Assembly: GCF_028473745.1 (NCBI RefSeq)
Contig: NZ_CP101137.1
Location: 5,766,001-5,830,000, forward strand
Direction: 5' to 3'
DNA from: Streptomyces sp. M92
GTDB taxonomy: Bacteria > Actinomycetota > Actinomycetes > Streptomycetales > Streptomycetaceae
Length of the DNA: 64,000 nt
Shown here: positions 52,187 to 61,559 of the stretch, one piece after another
Layout: every line of letters starts with the position of its first letter
Numbering within the stretch: position 1 is the stretch's first letter
Program-made: the position numbers and the translations under genes
The notes under the pieces: generated by a model
The model's database searches: none
Seen by the model: only the letters and a program-made list of their open reading frames with translations
Told to the model about the DNA's origin: nothing

Positions 52187-52929
52187 AGCGCTTCACCGGG
52201 AAGACCATCCTCATCACCGGCGGCACCAGTGGCATGGGCCTGGCGACCGCACACCGTCTCATCACCGAAGGCGCCCACGTCATCGTCACCGGCCGCACCA
52301 GCGCCCGGGTGGACTCCGCCGTCCACCAGCTCGGCCCGCACGCCTCGGGCATCGTCGCCGACGCCGCCGACCTCGGCGCGGTGGAGGCGCTGATGGAGAC
52401 CGTCCGGGACCGTCACGACCGTCTCGACGGCCTCTTCGCGAACGCAGGCACCGGCACCTTCCTGCCGTTCGAGAACGTCACCGAATCGGACTTCGACCAT
52501 GGCATCGACGTCAACTTCAAGGGCGTGTTCTTCGCAGTCCAGAAGGCACTGCCGCTGATGGCGGACGGAGGCTCGATCGTCATCAACGCCTCCTGGACCC
52601 TCCACCGGGGCAACAGCGTCCTGACCCTCTACTCGGCGACCAAAGCCGCCGTGCACAACCTGGCCCGAACCCTCTCCGCCGGACTCGCACCGCGCGGTGT
52701 CCGAGTCAACTCTGTCAGCCCCGGCTATATCGACACCCCGATGTATCCTGCGGCCGCGCTGACCCGGGCGGAGGCACAGGCGATCACCGGCCGGATCGTC
52801 GCCGGCCGCTTCGGGCGCCCGGAGGAGGTCGCCGCGGCAGTGGCGTTCCTCGCCTCGTCCGACGCGTCCTACGTCAATGGTCAGGACCTCGTCGTCGACG
52901 GCGGTCTGATCGGTGCCGTACCCGCCTGA
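52183..52929 (+). CDS. Short-chain dehydrogenase/reductase
   Basis: 248 residues. ILITGGTSGMGLATAHRLIT is the cofactor site, NAGTG the structural motif, and Ser (NASWT) with YSATKAAVHNLART the catalytic Ser-Tyr-Lys. GRFGRPEEVAAAVAFLASSD near the end is typical of classical SDRs. It is the last gene of the LysR-controlled operon, overlapping the hydrolase by ATGA. Confidence 0.88.
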   Translation: MKRFTGKTILITGGTSGMGLATAHRLITEGAHVIVTGRTSARVDSAVHQLGPHASGIVADAADLGAVEALMETVRDRHDRLDGLFANAGTGTFLPFENVTESDFDHGIDVNFKGVFFAVQKALPLMADGGSIVINASWTLHRGNSVLTLYSATKAAVHNLARTLSAGLAPRGVRVNSVSPGYIDTPMYPAAALTRAEAQAITGRIVAGRFGRPEEVAAAVAFLASSDASYVNGQDLVVDGGLIGAVPA

Positions 52930-53215
52930 TGGCCGGCCGAACACACTCGCAGTGTGATGTGCCTTCCTCGGAGCGCGCCGCCGGCTCTGGCAGTGGCGGT
53001 GGCAGTGGACTCCATCTTGTGGCGACCAGGCGCCCCGGCGGCGGTGGGCGCGGCGGACCGGGCGTTCGAGCCCGACCGCGGCCGGGTGCTTCGACGGGGG
53101 CGGGAGAGCAGGGCGGCTGGGCAATCCGAGCGGAACGTGGATGACGCGCCACTGGGGCAGGCGTGTCCCGGTGCTCCGGCTGCGCGCCGGCCGAAACAAT
53201 CGACTCGTGAGAGAC

Positions 53216-54082
53216 ATGCGCGTGCGTACTCCGATCGCGACCGACGGCCGGCTCGACACGGCCGCCATGCACCCTGGCCTCAGTGACCCCCGCTATCTGC
53301 TGCGGCGTCGGGCCATCGCATCGCTGGCCCGCGGCCACCGGGTCGGTGACCCCTCACCGCGAGTGGACTACACCGAGGACGAGCAGCGGACCTGGCGGAC
53401 CGTCCACCAGCGGCTCTGGGACACCCAACGTCAGCATGCCTGCCGTGCCGCCCTCGACGCCCGTGAACAGGCGCCCGTTCCGGCGGACCACATCCCGCAG
53501 CACGCCGAGGTCGGGCCGCACTTGCGGAGGCTGACGGGCTTCGACTTCACCCTCGCGGGCGGTGTGGTCGGCAACAAGAGGTTCCTGGGATCGATGGCCG
53601 ACGGCTACTTCCACGCCGTGCAGTTCGTCCGCCACCCGGACGTACCGATGTTCACTCCCGAGCCGGACATCATCCATGACGTCTTCGGTCACGGAATCCA
53701 CCTGGCCTCGCCGGCCTTCGCCGACGTCTACCGGCTGATCGGGGACGCGGCGAAGCGCGTCGAGAACAGGGACGTCCTCCAGATGATCAGCGACGTCTAC
53801 TGGTTCACCCTGGAGTACGGAGTGCTTGACGAGGGAGGGACACCCAAGGCGTACGGGGCGGCTCTGCTCTCCTCCTCCGGTGAGATCTGCCGCCTGCGGC
53901 AGGCTCGGATCCGTCCGCTGGACATTCACGCCATGCTGGCCACCGAGTACGACATCTCCGGGTACCAGCCGGTGCTCTTCAGCGCCCGCAGCCTGGAGGA
54001 GGTCGCCGACACCCTGGGCGGCTTCCTGTCGGCGCTCGACGACGAGAGCGCGCCACGCTTCGGACGGGCCGCAAAGTCCTGA
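53216..54082 (+). CDS. Biopterin-dependent aromatic amino acid hydroxylase
   Basis: 288 residues, a bacterial single-domain enzyme like phenylalanine 4-monooxygenase. TPEPDIIHDVFGHGIHLASP provides two iron His ligands near 150-155 and DVYWFTLEYGVLDE the Glu ligand; PKAYGAALLSSSGE lines the pterin site. It would oxidise Phe (4- or 3-position), Tyr or Trp; the choice cannot be read here. The ATG follows GAGAGAC; a GTG 9 nt earlier is possible. No pterin-recycling gene is adjacent. Confidence 0.87.
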   Translation: MRVRTPIATDGRLDTAAMHPGLSDPRYLLRRRAIASLARGHRVGDPSPRVDYTEDEQRTWRTVHQRLWDTQRQHACRAALDAREQAPVPADHIPQHAEVGPHLRRLTGFDFTLAGGVVGNKRFLGSMADGYFHAVQFVRHPDVPMFTPEPDIIHDVFGHGIHLASPAFADVYRLIGDAAKRVENRDVLQMISDVYWFTLEYGVLDEGGTPKAYGAALLSSSGEICRLRQARIRPLDIHAMLATEYDISGYQPVLFSARSLEEVADTLGGFLSALDDESAPRFGRAAKS

Positions 54083-54109
54083 AAGCAGTACCGCGGTCCT
54101 TCCCTGATC

Positions 54110-54279
54110 CAGCGGGCGGTTGCGGTGTAGCCGTAGTCGTCACGGACCTCAGGGTCGGGCGAGAGCAGCATGGCTGACAACTCGTCGACCAGCTGAGTCG
54201 TCGGTACGGTCTGAGGGAAGGGAAATCCGTCGGCCGCGCTCGACGGCCAGTCGACGGGATCAGCACTCACCGCCCGCAT
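54110..54279 (-). pseudogene. DUF2785 protein, N-terminal remnant
   Basis: TTQLVDELSAMLLSPDPEVR and DDYGYTATARWIREGP are the helical start of DUF2785. The gene is cut by the end of the hydroxylase gene on the other strand. Its ATG overlaps the end of the peptidase E-like gene. Confidence 0.5.
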
Positions 54280-55007
54280 GAGGTGAGCACACGGGGCTCT
54301 ATGCGTTCCTCCACCGCCCTGGCCCCGTCCTTCTGGACGATGTAGGCACCCTTGCCGTGGATTTCCGTCACGGCCTCCACCAATTCCGTTCCGCGGTACA
54401 CCAGACCGACTCCGTCGTCCGTGCAGTGAGCAGGAGGTATGGTGCCGTCCGCCACAAGTCGGTGGATCAACGGCCGACGTCCCTCGTCCGAGTCGTAGTG
54501 CACACCGTTGCCGTACGGCAGGAAACCGAGTGCGTTCGTGACCGGGCGCAGTTCCGGCCCGAACGAGTCGGTCGCGCCTCCCTGGAACCAGCAGAGGGAG
54601 CCTGCGCTGACTCCGCTGAGCACCACACCGGCCTGCCAGGCACGATGCATGATGCGGTCCAGACCGTGCGCTCTCCACACCGCCAGCAGATTGACCACCG
54701 AGCCGCCCATGACCCAGACCACGTCGTGGTCGAGGACCGAGCCCTCGATGTCATCGATGTTGGGCATGGGGAACAGGTGCAGCGGCGTCAGATCGAATCC
54801 CGCCACCCGCGCGGCCTCGGTCATACGCGTCGTGAAGTGCTCCGCGTCCCCGATGGCGGTACCCACGTACATGATGCGCGGGCGTCGGCCATGCACGCCG
54901 GAGAGGTCAACCGCGTGATGCACCAGAGCGTCGAACACCACCCTGGTTCGCCCTCCGACTCGGTGCCCGCCGGAGGTCGCGAGGATGGTCGGTTCCAATG
55001 CAGTCAT
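54267..55007 (-). CDS. Peptidase E-like (S51 family) protein
   Basis: 246 residues. RPRIMYVGTAIGDAEHFTTR, VVWVMGGSVVNLLAVWRAHG and the nucleophile GVSAGSLCWFQGGA with the later HYDSDEGRRP match S51 peptidases (aspartyl dipeptidase/cyanophycinase fold). The Ser sits in the GxSAG elbow near residue 135. It probably acts on Asp-containing dipeptides in the cytoplasm. Three in-frame ATGs are close together; the last gives the family start. Confidence 0.8.
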   Translation of the reverse strand: MTALEPTILATSGGHRVGGRTRVVFDALVHHAVDLSGVHGRRPRIMYVGTAIGDAEHFTTRMTEAARVAGFDLTPLHLFPMPNIDDIEGSVLDHDVVWVMGGSVVNLLAVWRAHGLDRIMHRAWQAGVVLSGVSAGSLCWFQGGATDSFGPELRPVTNALGFLPYGNGVHYDSDEGRRPLIHRLVADGTIPPAHCTDDGVGLVYRGTELVEAVTEIHGKGAYIVQKDGARAVEERIEPRVLTSCGR

Positions 55008-55478
55008 GGCCATGATCATATCGGCGGAAGCTCGAGCACTGGGCCGTCGTTCGCACGACCGAGGTCAGAAGTCGCCTGCACCTGCGGTCACGTGCAAGCA
55101 GGCGGCTCCCACGGCCAGCGCTGGATGGACACCAAGCGTTTCCAGCTCTCGTCCGAGGCACGGGACGGCCAAGCCCTTCCGGCCGCCTTGGTCGCGCACC
55201 CCCGATGTGGGGCACCCACGATGGAGCCGGGCGTTCAAGACTGGCCACGGCACGGCCGGTGGTGGGCTGACCGCATCGCCCCTGACACCTACGAGACCGC
55301 CGGGCATCCCGGCAGTTCCCATGCCCGGTTCCACCATCGCGTTCGTCGCCGCGGCTCATTCGGGCCGGGGTCGACCGCGGTACGGGTCTTCACCGGTACC
55401 GATGGCCCGTGCCGGGTGCCGGGATGCGAGCGGGCCCGAAGGCCAGGGGGGGGCGTGCCGGTCGGTACGCTCACGGAC
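55008..55478. other. No recognisable gene
   Basis: Open frames on both strands show no family pattern. It carries the upstream regions of the divergent peptidase E-like gene and the gene at 55479. Confidence 0.4.
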
Positions 55479-56093
55479 ATGGGGTTGGACATCACGGTGC
55501 TGATCACCGACTGCGCGTGGCTGGAGGAGGTCCCGCCCCAGGAGCGGCTGCCGCGGTTGAGGACCGCCTGGTACGCCGACGAGACTGGGCTGTGGGACCA
55601 CGACGCCCCAGCGGTCGAGGGTGACTGGTGCCATCCGCGAGGGCCCGACGCCCCCTTCTTCGCGGTGTACGAGTTTCGGGGCACGTGCGGCTCGTTCAAG
55701 CCGCACTTCTGGGCCGGGCAGCGGTGGGAGTCCGTCCGCGACCACGTCGGCGCCGCGTTGCGGGAAGAGTTGGACGCCTTGCTGCGAGGGCTCGTCTGGG
55801 ACGGACCGGACGGTACGGCGCAGCACGTCGAACCGGCACTCGCCGGTGCCGGTCCCCGGACCCACGGAGTGCTGCTCGCGCGGTCACCGGGCAGCGTCCG
55901 GGCCCTGGCCTCGGTGTGGGAGCGGGCGCGTCCCGGCCTCGACACGGTGCGCGAACCCTTCACCGCGTACGCCGCCGCTCCCGGTGGTTGGGTCGGCGAC
56001 TTCCCGGCGTTCCGGGCGCTGCTGGAGGACTGGGGCCGTGTCCTGACCGAAGCGGCCGGGAGGGGCTGGGGCATCGTGAGGCTGAGCGAGTAG
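55479..56093 (+). CDS. Protein of unknown function (204 aa)
   Basis: Starts MGLDITVLITDCAWLEEVPP and keeps a Streptomyces-like codon pattern to the stop. Aromatic and acidic patches alternate (GDWCHPRGPDAPFFAVYEFR, GSFKPHFWAGQRWESVRDHV), and a helical end follows (AFRALLEDWGRVLTEAAGRG). No signal, membrane helix or catalytic motif is seen. It lies 119 bp before another unknown gene on the same strand. Confidence 0.65.
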   Translation: MGLDITVLITDCAWLEEVPPQERLPRLRTAWYADETGLWDHDAPAVEGDWCHPRGPDAPFFAVYEFRGTCGSFKPHFWAGQRWESVRDHVGAALREELDALLRGLVWDGPDGTAQHVEPALAGAGPRTHGVLLARSPGSVRALASVWERARPGLDTVREPFTAYAAAPGGWVGDFPAFRALLEDWGRVLTEAAGRGWGIVRLSE

Positions 56094-56212
56094 GTTCCGC
56101 ACTCCAGTCCCGCCGCCCCCCCGGCCGATGGATGTCGAGGTCTGGCTATGGCCGTCCTGACCTGCCGAATACGCCTGCCCCCTTTGTCAGTGGGGCCTGT
56201 GAGAATGGCGCG

Positions 56213-57559
56213 ATGACTCACGCGATACCCGTGCCGCTGCCGTCCGCGCTCGTCGATCACCATGCCGTCGATCTGGAGCGCAGGTACACCGACGGCTGGG
56301 GCATGAGGGTTGACGACGTCACCACCGCGCCCACCGGCGAGATATACGCCCTCTACGGGGTCCACCGTCACACCGGCGGCGTGGCCGATGACGAAGCCGC
56401 CCCGACGACAGCGCACTTCGGCTACTCGTTGCTGACCAGGTACGCCCCGGACGGCACTCCGCTCGCCACGGCGGTCTCGGGGCAGAGCGAGTACCTGCGC
56501 CAGGACACCACGTTCGGCGGGCCTACGACCGGGCTGGGCGAGGATCTGTGGTGGGCCAAAGGCTTGTGCGTCCTGCCCGACGGAACTCTCGCAGTCACCG
56601 GGCCGGGGGACCAGACCCATCTGGTCACCGCGGATCTCACGGCGGTGACCGGCCGCCACCGTATGCCCCTCAGAAGCTACGACGACGGCCCGCGCGACCC
56701 GTTCGCCTCCTGGATCAGCACGACTCCGGCCGGCCGCTTGCTGTGCACGACCGGCGAGTACGGGCTCTACAACTACGCCAACCTGCTCAACAACATCGTG
56801 TCGATCACCGACCAGCCACTCGTCTCCACCTCGAAGCCGACGCTGCGGGCCCTGGCCTCCATGGAGGCGGAACCCGTCAAGCACACCGAAGCCGACCTGC
56901 GGCCGGACGTCCTGTTCAACGGCGAGCCGGTCGGCATGGGCCACCGGCCGCGGCCCTCACTGACCGAGCACCTCACCGGGCTCGAACCGACCGGGCGGCA
57001 ATGGGACTGGCACAACGCCCGGCTCGGCCGGCCCGCAGTCGTACGAGAGGACCTGTTCGTCGTCCCGGTCTTCGGGCACATCTACCGGGGCGGAAGCCGC
57101 GGCCAGCGGTTCGCCTTCGTCCTGGTCAGCGACACCGGCGAGATCGTCGGCCGGCTCGGTGGCATGCACCTGTACCACGACAGCCCCTTCACCGGCTTCT
57201 GCTTCGAGATCGCCGCCGACCCCGCACGCGAGCGGATCTACCACCTCAACCGGTACGGGCTGTTCGCCTGGACGGCCACCGGCGTGCGCGCCCAACGCCT
57301 CGACCTGGACGACAAGCGGTACAAACCGCTCAAGCACTTCACGCTCGCGGACTGCACCCCTGCGGGCGAACTGATCCTCGTTCACCGCGCACAACACCTC
57401 ATGCTCCGCGTCCCCTGCCCCGCCTCCCTCGGCGACCTCGGCCAGACGGTGGAGGACGCGCTGCGCTCCTATGCCAAGGAACGCACTCTCCTCAAGCGGC
57501 AGTGGAAGCCGGTGAACTGGCACTGGACCGACAGCACGGCTCCCCCGCACCGCATCTGA
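56213..57559 (+). CDS. Putative beta-propeller protein of unknown function (448 aa)
   Basis: 448 residues, no signal peptide. Repeated beta-rich units each hold a G-x-L/I pattern, such as DDVTTAPTGEIYALYGVHRH, KGLCVLPDGTLAVTGPGDQT, ISTTPAGRLLCTTGEYGLYN and LADCTPAGELILVHRAQHLM, about 50-70 residues apart, as in six- or seven-bladed propellers. The C-terminus is basic and helical. No enzymatic motif is evident. Confidence 0.65.
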   Translation: MTHAIPVPLPSALVDHHAVDLERRYTDGWGMRVDDVTTAPTGEIYALYGVHRHTGGVADDEAAPTTAHFGYSLLTRYAPDGTPLATAVSGQSEYLRQDTTFGGPTTGLGEDLWWAKGLCVLPDGTLAVTGPGDQTHLVTADLTAVTGRHRMPLRSYDDGPRDPFASWISTTPAGRLLCTTGEYGLYNYANLLNNIVSITDQPLVSTSKPTLRALASMEAEPVKHTEADLRPDVLFNGEPVGMGHRPRPSLTEHLTGLEPTGRQWDWHNARLGRPAVVREDLFVVPVFGHIYRGGSRGQRFAFVLVSDTGEIVGRLGGMHLYHDSPFTGFCFEIAADPARERIYHLNRYGLFAWTATGVRAQRLDLDDKRYKPLKHFTLADCTPAGELILVHRAQHLMLRVPCPASLGDLGQTVEDALRSYAKERTLLKRQWKPVNWHWTDSTAPPHRI

Positions 57560-57794
57560 TCGCGTGGCGCGGCCGAACTCCGTCGGTGAGGGGGGGACGT
57601 CCGTGCACGCGTCGCCCCCCCCCCCGGCGTCAGCGATGGCCTGGCGCTACCGCGTCGCAGTGCGTACGCGGTCACCGCGGTCCGGTTCGGCAGGCCGGCC
57701 TTCTGGGGCCCGGCCGCACTCTGGCACCCGTCATGGTCAGGTACGGCCCCGTCCCAGGGGCGGGTGGCAAGGCCCCCGGGCGGGTGGGAAGGCG

Positions 57795-59855
57795 TCAGCC
57801 GGTGTGTACCTTCAGGGCGGTTCGGACGGCCGACTCGAGGGCGCCCTCGATCCAGGCGGGTTTGATCGAGGTGTGGTCCCCCGCGAAGTGCAGGGGCCCT
57901 TCCGAGGTGGGGATGTCCGGGAACAGTTCCGTGTGCTGGCCGGGGAAGAGCACGGACGCCTCGCCGTAGGCGTAGTGGTCGCGCATCCACGACTGGGTCT
58001 GGCACTTGGTGGTGAAGAAGACCTCGCACCTGCGGCCGAAGACGGCCTGCACTCCGGCGAGGGCGCGCAGACAGCGCTCCTCGTCGGCGTAGGCGTCCCA
58101 CTTGAGAGCGTCGTCGGACCAGCTGTAGGAGGCAAGCACGATGCCGCCGTCGCTGCCTTCCATGGGGTGGGCGTGCTCGAAGTACATGAAGCGGTTGGCA
58201 TTGTCGCTGACGGATCCGCCACCGCGGACGTGCGCCGCCTCGATCTCGCCCTCCCCGGCGGGCCGGAAGGCGGCGAAGCAGTGCTTGTAGGCGTCGGGGA
58301 CCGTCACGCCCAGGGCCTTCACGGACTTGTGCGCGCCGAGGTACCTGGCGTCAGTCACCTTGCCCGCCCGGTACTTCTCGTACAGGCCGTCCTCGATGGT
58401 GTCGAGGGCTTGCTTCCACTGCTCCTCGGTCAGCTCCCACCAGCGCCGGGAGAACTCCAGCAGCACCTTGGTCGCCGCGTCGTAGTGCAGCTCCGTGACG
58501 GCCCGGCGCTTGCCGTACGACAGCGGGGGGTCGAAGGCGACGTGTCGCAGTCCGGAGAAGGGAACGGTGACGATCGCCTCATCCCCCTCGAAGACCTCTG
58601 TGGTGCCTCCCTCGCCCGTCTGGCAGTCCTCCGAGACGGTGTGGACCCGTACCTTGCCGCCGGTGCGTTCGATGCGAACGGCGCGACGGTCGAGCCGCAC
58701 CTTCCCCTTCACCGGCGCGTACATCGCGTCGGCGAGCAGCGCGGTGCCGCCCTTGATCTCCCAGAACTTGGTCCTGGGGTCGATGAGCGCGCTGGACAGG
58801 AAGCTGTGGAGAAACGAGAGGTGCAGCCGCGAAGTCAGGTTCTGGATGGTTCCGACCAGGTCGATGGTCCGTGTGTCGAGCCCGGCTGCTTCGGTGAGGT
58901 AGCGGTACATGGACCAGTGTCCGTACTTCTTGAGGACTTCGGTCCAGCCGTCGACGAGCGCCTTCCCCTCCTTGCCGCGGATGAGTTGGTGTGCGGGTTC
59001 GAGGGCGTCGGCGAGAATGGCAGCGGCGGTCTTCTTGCGGTTGGCGCCGGTGACTCCGAAGGTGTCGTTGATCCGTTCCGGATTCTTCTCGTAGTCGGCC
59101 CGGCGCTCGTGGACACCGTTGACGTGGATCCAGGTGCGGTTGGTCTTCTTCGCCGGGTCGTCGGGGTCGACGTCGACCAGGTAGAACTCCTGTCGGGGGA
59201 GGTCGAACTTCTTGAGCAGCGCCATGAGGAGCGGATGGCTCTCCGGCAGCCGCATGGCTCCGCCCTCGGCGTACTGCCGGGGGTCGGCGAAGGGCTGCCT
59301 GCCCTTCTCGTGACCGCCCTTGCGGAAGGTCTTGATGCGGCCGCCGACCCGGTTGCCGTTGGCCTCGATCACGACGACGTCGTGGCCCGCCCGGTTGAGC
59401 AGGTCGGCGGCGAGCAGTCCGGCCGGGCCGGCCCCGACGATCAGGACCCGCTTGGTGGCCTTCCCCCGGCTGGCCGGCAGGCCGTCGTTGACCGCCTTCA
59501 CGTAGGCCGGGACCAGGGGCTTGTCGTCTTCGTCGTGGACGACGACCGCTCGGGCGACCGTCCGGTACGCCTCCGGGTCGGTGCCGGGCGGCGCCGCGGC
59601 CGGCGTGACCGCGGGCGCGGTCCCGGGGCTGAGCGCGGTCGCGGGGGTGACGGAGGCGGCGGTGAGCCCGACGGCAAGCGCGGAGGCTCCGGTCGCCGTG
59701 ACCACGGAGCGCCGTGAGGGCGTGGGCCGCCGGGGCGCCGGAGGACGAGGCGCTGCCCCGGGAGCGCCGGACGCGGGCCGCTCCTCCCCCGCCGCGCGGG
59801 CCCCCGTGCCGGACGACGTGCTGGTACCTGAGGTGTTCGCGTTCTGAGTGTTCAT
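57795..59855 (-). CDS. Tat-exported flavin amine/L-amino-acid oxidase
   Basis: 686 residues. A long low-complexity start leads into a twin-arginine signal (SRRSVVTATGASALAVGL, near residue 48). The FAD motif KRVLIVGAGPAGLLAADLLN is near 175 and the GG motif GNRVGGRIKTF follows. A C-terminal FAD-contact block reads LHFAGDHTSIKPAWIEGALE SA. The order matches tryptophan 2-monooxygenase and L-amino-acid oxidases, which oxidise the amine and release H2O2. The substrate is not readable. GGGAGGCG precedes the ATG. Confidence 0.85.
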   Translation of the reverse strand: MNTQNANTSGTSTSSGTGARAAGEERPASGAPGAAPRPPAPRRPTPSRRSVVTATGASALAVGLTAASVTPATALSPGTAPAVTPAAAPPGTDPEAYRTVARAVVVHDEDDKPLVPAYVKAVNDGLPASRGKATKRVLIVGAGPAGLLAADLLNRAGHDVVVIEANGNRVGGRIKTFRKGGHEKGRQPFADPRQYAEGGAMRLPESHPLLMALLKKFDLPRQEFYLVDVDPDDPAKKTNRTWIHVNGVHERRADYEKNPERINDTFGVTGANRKKTAAAILADALEPAHQLIRGKEGKALVDGWTEVLKKYGHWSMYRYLTEAAGLDTRTIDLVGTIQNLTSRLHLSFLHSFLSSALIDPRTKFWEIKGGTALLADAMYAPVKGKVRLDRRAVRIERTGGKVRVHTVSEDCQTGEGGTTEVFEGDEAIVTVPFSGLRHVAFDPPLSYGKRRAVTELHYDAATKVLLEFSRRWWELTEEQWKQALDTIEDGLYEKYRAGKVTDARYLGAHKSVKALGVTVPDAYKHCFAAFRPAGEGEIEAAHVRGGGSVSDNANRFMYFEHAHPMEGSDGGIVLASYSWSDDALKWDAYADEERCLRALAGVQAVFGRRCEVFFTTKCQTQSWMRDHYAYGEASVLFPGQHTELFPDIPTSEGPLHFAGDHTSIKPAWIEGALESAVRTALKVHTG

Positions 59856-60085
59856 CGCCTCCCACCCTTGATGTTGGAACACCGTGGTGGCGGTGCCCTC
59901 ACACGGACGGGAGGCGTAAACCACTCGATGCGGTCCACCGGGCGTACCGGGGTTCACCGCCTCCTCTCCCCGCCCCGCCCTTCAGCCTCAACGCGACGAA
60001 CGGCCGCTGCCGTCTGCCTCCAGGACATCGCGATCGTGCTGACAGAGCCACGTGAGCACGAGGCCCACCACCGTGCTGGGAGTCC

Positions 60086-60814
60086 TCAGGCCGCCGTCAG
60101 CGCCGCCAGGGCACGGTCCATTGCGGCGTTGAACTCTTCCGGCACCAGCGGCAGACGGGACTTGACGTCCCGACTCCACTGGTCGGCGAGGACCTCGGCG
60201 GAGCCCGCCTCGACACCGTCGAGCGCCGCGTCGGCCAGGTCCGACGGCGCGATCTTGTCCACTGGCCAGCCCGCGGCCATGTCGGTGTCGGCCAGGCCCA
60301 GGTGTACCGCTGTGACGAGCGTGCCCTGGTCGGCGAGCTCCAGGCGGACACCGTTGGTCATGGCCCAGGCGGCGGCCTTGGTCAGGTGGTAGGCATTGGC
60401 GCCCTTGGTCCCGAACCACGACATGGCGGAGAGGACGTTGACGATCGCTCCCCCACCGTTTTCGGCGAGCGCCGGCGCGAACTCCCGGATCATTCCCAGG
60501 TGGCCGAACGTGTTGGTCTCCAACTCGTGCCGCACCGCGTCCAGCGAACCGGTCACCAGGTCGGTCCTCGTGCTGATTCCCGCGTTGTTGATGAGCAGCG
60601 AGACGTCCGGGGCCGCCTCGGCGGCGGCCCTCACGGATGCGGGATCGGTGATGTCGAGGGGCAGCACATCGACCCCGGGCAGTTCCACGGTCTCCGGTCG
60701 GCGGGCCGTCGCGTAGACCTTGCGGGCGCCCCGTTCGAGCAGGCGCTGAGAGAAGGCGCGGCCCAGGCCGCGGTTGGCTCCGGTGACAAGGGCGACGGAG
60801 TTGTTGATATCCAT
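60086..60814 (-). CDS. Short-chain dehydrogenase/reductase
   Basis: 242 residues. VALVTGANRGLGRAFSQRLL, NNAGIS, Ser in VLSAMSW and YHLTKAAAWAMTNGVRLEL give the classical SDR set. I start at MDINNSVALV; the frame stays open upstream but crosses the operator. It is divergent from merR with a perfect inverted repeat between them, so it is probably MerR-controlled. Confidence 0.87.
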   Translation of the reverse strand: MDINNSVALVTGANRGLGRAFSQRLLERGARKVYATARRPETVELPGVDVLPLDITDPASVRAAAEAAPDVSLLINNAGISTRTDLVTGSLDAVRHELETNTFGHLGMIREFAPALAENGGGAIVNVLSAMSWFGTKGANAYHLTKAAAWAMTNGVRLELADQGTLVTAVHLGLADTDMAAGWPVDKIAPSDLADAALDGVEAGSAEVLADQWSRDVKSRLPLVPEEFNAAMDRALAALTAA

Positions 60815-60831
60815 GGCCGTTACGCTAAAAG

Positions 60832-60847
60832 CTGACGTTGGCGTCAG
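60832..60847. promoter_or_regulatory. Putative MerR operator
   Basis: CTGACG and CGTCAG form a perfect 6-bp inverted repeat around TTGG in the 77-bp spacer between the SDR and merR. MerR proteins bind such repeats between the -35 and -10 boxes. Confidence 0.6.
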
Positions 60848-60891
60848 AGGCAAGTGCTGGTCGTCAGAGCCGGCGGTGAGAGGAATCACCC

Positions 60892-61269
60892 ATGACTGTC
60901 ACAGTGGCCGCGGCCGAGCGGCTGATCCGTATCGGCCAGGTGGCACGGGAAGCCGGCGTATCGGTGCGCGCCGTGCGCTACTACGAGCAGCAGGGGCTGC
61001 TCACCCCGGAGCGCAGCCCGTCCGGCCAGCGCCTGTACCGGCAGGACGCCATCCCCCTGGTCCGCTTCTTCCAGCAGATGTTCGCCGCCGGCCTCACCAG
61101 CCGAAGGATCACCGAACTCCTTCCGTGCTGGGACTCCGGGCACACCGACGCCGAGCAGCGAGCCATGCTGCGAGCCGAGCGCGAGCGCATCCAGGCCAAG
61201 ATCGACGACTTGCAGACTGCCCTGGGCCGTCTCGACGAGGTCATCGCGATCACGGACACGCACCCGTAG
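60892..61269 (+). CDS. MerR family transcriptional regulator
   Basis: 125 residues. IRIGQVAREAGVSVRAVRYY EQQGLL is the winged helix and ERERIQAKIDDLQTALGRLD the dimerising coiled coil. Only one Cys (LLPCWDSG) is present in the effector region, so a metal-binding loop is unlikely. It probably senses an oxidant or organic signal and controls the divergent SDR. Confidence 0.88.
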   Translation: MTVTVAAAERLIRIGQVAREAGVSVRAVRYYEQQGLLTPERSPSGQRLYRQDAIPLVRFFQQMFAAGLTSRRITELLPCWDSGHTDAEQRAMLRAERERIQAKIDDLQTALGRLDEVIAITDTHP

Positions 61270-61559
61270 TCACGGTCGTCGATGAAACACCACCGTCACG
61301 GGGTGAACACGCAGGTCGACTGCCTGCCCGGGTACGAGGTCCGCGGCGCGCCGAGCGGCCCGGGGGGCCGTACCGGCTCTGGCAGAAGACGCTGAGCACG
61401 AGACCCGTGGACGACTGTGGCGGCTTCGGGGCAGCCCCGCCCAGCAGGGGTCCAGCCGCGTGGTGTCCGTCTCGCTGCGTAAGCTGTCGGTTCGTTTGGC
61501 CGGTCGGTGATGGCTGCTCGCACACCGGCGGCTTCCCGTTCGCCCCGGAGGACTGAGCC

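Noticed and set aside
57616..57630. C-homopolymer in a gene-free stretch
   Set aside because: A possible slippage site, but it is not within a gene and may be a sequencing artefact.
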